Assembly (NCBI RefSeq): GCF_017357385.1
Contig: NZ_CP071632.1
Coordinates: 3,291,501 to 3,355,500 of the forward strand
From: Rhizobium sp. NZLR1
Lineage (GTDB): Bacteria; Pseudomonadota; Alphaproteobacteria; Rhizobiales; Rhizobiaceae
Length of the DNA: 64,000 nucleotides
Direction: 5' to 3'
In this document: piece by piece, positions 62,720 through 64,000 of the stretch
How positions within the stretch are numbered: position 1 is the first letter of the stretch
Layout: each line of letters opens with the position of its first letter
Notes under the pieces: model-generated
Told to the model about the DNA's origin: nothing
The model's input: the letters and a program-made list of their open reading frames with translations, nothing else
The model's database searches: none
Made by a program: the position numbers and the translations under genes

Positions 62720-64000
62720 CGACGACACTCCTGCGCGGCCGCCTGCTTTCCTTCCATCGTGCGCCGCTAAGCCTCGCCGACAGCCAAAGCTATCGCTACG
62801 AGGAGGACGGCGGCCTGCTGATCGAAGACGGGCTGATCGCTGCGGTCGGCTCCTATGCCGACGTCAAGGCAAAAGCAGCCGAGGGCACGGCCGAGATCGA
62901 CCACCGCCCGCATCTGATCCTGCCCGGCTTCATCGACATGCACCTGCATTTTCCACAGATGCAGGTGATCGCCTCATATGCCGCCAACCTGCTCGAATGG
63001 TTGAACACCTATACCTTCCCTGAGGAATGCCGCTTCGTCGAAAGCGCGCATGCTGAAAGGATCGCCACGCATTTCTACGACGAGCTGATCCGCCATGGCA
63101 CGACGACGGCGGTCGCCTATTGCTCCGTGCACAAGACCTCGGCCGACGCCTTCTTCGCCGAGGCGATGAAGCGCAATATGCGCATGGTCGGCGGCAAGGT
63201 GATGATGGACCGCAATGCCCCCAGGGCCTGCTTGATACGCCCGAGATGGGCTATGACGAGACCCGCCAGGTAATATCGGACTGGCACGGCAAGGGCCGCA
63301 ACCACGTCGCCATCACCCCGCGCTTCGCCATCACCTCGACGCCGGCGCAGATGGAAGCAACCTCAGCCCTTGCCCGCGAATTTCCCGACCTGCACATCCA
63401 GACGCATCTTTCGGAAAACCACGACGAGATCAAATTCACCTGCGAACTCTATCCCGATGCGATTGACTATACCGACATCTATGCCCGTTACGGCCTGCTC
63501 GGGCCGAAAAGCCTCTTCGGCCATGCCATTCACCTGTCCGATCGCGAAGCCGATGTCATGAGCGAAGCGGGGGCCGTTGCCGTCCACTGCCCGACCTCGA
63601 ACCTCTTCCTAGGCTCCGGCCTGTTTCCCCTCAAGGCGCTTGTCCGGCGGGAAAAGCCGGTCCGCATCGGCGTCGCGACCGATATCGGCGGCGGCTCCAG
63701 CTATTCGATGCTGAAGACGATGGACGAGGCCTACAAGATCCAGCAACTGCTCGGCGAACGGCTGAACCCGCTCGAAAGTTACTACCTGATGACCCGCGGC
63801 AATGCCGAAGCCCTGTCCCTAACCGACAGGATCGGCACGCTGGAACCCGGCACCGAAGCCGATCTCGTCGTGCTCGATGCGGCGGCAACACCGGCGATGG
63901 CGCTGAAGTTGGAGGTGGTAAAGACACTGCCCGAGGAACTCTTCCTGCTGCAGACGATGGGCGACGACCGGGCGATTGCCGAGACCTATGTTGCAGGTGT
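62716..64000 (+). pseudogene. guaD: Guanine deaminase, frameshifted; 3' end cut by window
   Basis: The frame begins with the guaD features (LILPGFIDMHLHFPQMQV zinc motif, HGTTTAVAYCSVHKTSADAF). It departs from the family at a run of five C (63218-63222) and stops at 63273. The missing part is fully present in another frame from ~63223 to the window end: GLLDTPEMGYDETRQVISDW, HIQTHLSENHDE, GHAIHLSDRE and VATDIGGGSS. A single missing base in the C-run explains it. It converts guanine to xanthine, for XdhAB, if functional. A sequencing error is possible. The 4-bp overlap with puuD indicates an operon. Confidence 0.85.

Overview
The window looks like chromosomal DNA of a fast-growing Rhizobium, probably of the R. 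leguminosarum / R. etli group. This is inferred from gene content and not from a database search. The markers are a fused trpE(G) with a peptide-coding leader, glnII behind a sigma-54 promoter, bacA, a nolR-like regulator, choXWV, a bdhA-xdhA-xdhB cluster, and several families of palindromic intergenic repeats of the kind rhizobia carry. GC content is high and even. I see no tRNA, rRNA, CRISPR array, insertion sequence, prophage or integrase, so this is core genome rather than an island.

Layout. 0-7 kb: a partial DUF2161 nuclease-like gene, trpE(G) with its trpL attenuator, an outer-membrane heme receptor with a candidate iron operator, an extensin-like protein, and a small membrane gene that appears frameshifted. 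7-15.5 kb: fhs, a tandem ClpP-like periplasmic protein, a LuxR-type regulator followed by a PAS protein, DUF2333, a coiled-coil protein and tdk. 15.7-22.5 kb: the choline importer choXWV, a HugZ-like protein, nolR with two NolR-type boxes, a beta-alanine:pyruvate-type aminotransferase behind a RutR-like palindrome, and an HD-GYP phosphodiesterase. 23-33.4 kb: a branched-chain amino-acid binding protein, adenine deaminase, an alpha-glucosidase and a complete oligopeptide ABC importer. 33.5-39.7 kb: a small secreted protein, a KDG-type sugar kinase, DUF2735/glnII, a glycosyltransferase with a candidate Pho box, and a secreted esterase divergent from an OhrR-like regulator. 39.9-47.6 kb: der and its upstream TPR gene, NnrU, a polysaccharide deacetylase, bacA, an MFS transporter and a PadR regulator. 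47.6-53.6 kb: a methionine aminopeptidase, a luciferase-like oxidoreductase, an ECF42-type sigma / YciI / SRPBCC cluster and glpK. 53.8-64 kb: bdhA-xdhA-xdhB, xdhC, a LysR regulator, puuD and guaD, which is frameshifted and runs off the end.

How the genes fit together. Purine breakdown is well represented: adenine deaminase, guanine deaminase, xanthine dehydrogenase with its maturation factor, and a membrane urate hydroxylase. Nutrient uptake (choline, peptides, branched-chain amino acids, heme) and nitrogen or symbiosis functions (glnII, nolR, bacA) account for much of the rest. The regulatory DNA is unusually readable: a leaderless trpL with an attenuator, a canonical -24/-12 promoter at glnII, and operator candidates for RirA, NolR, RutR and PhoB-type regulators. 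I found no clear undescribed defence or mobile system. The least explained items are the paired-hairpin inverted-repeat elements, the tandem COG3904-like protein and the LuxR-PAS pair with its upstream palindromes.
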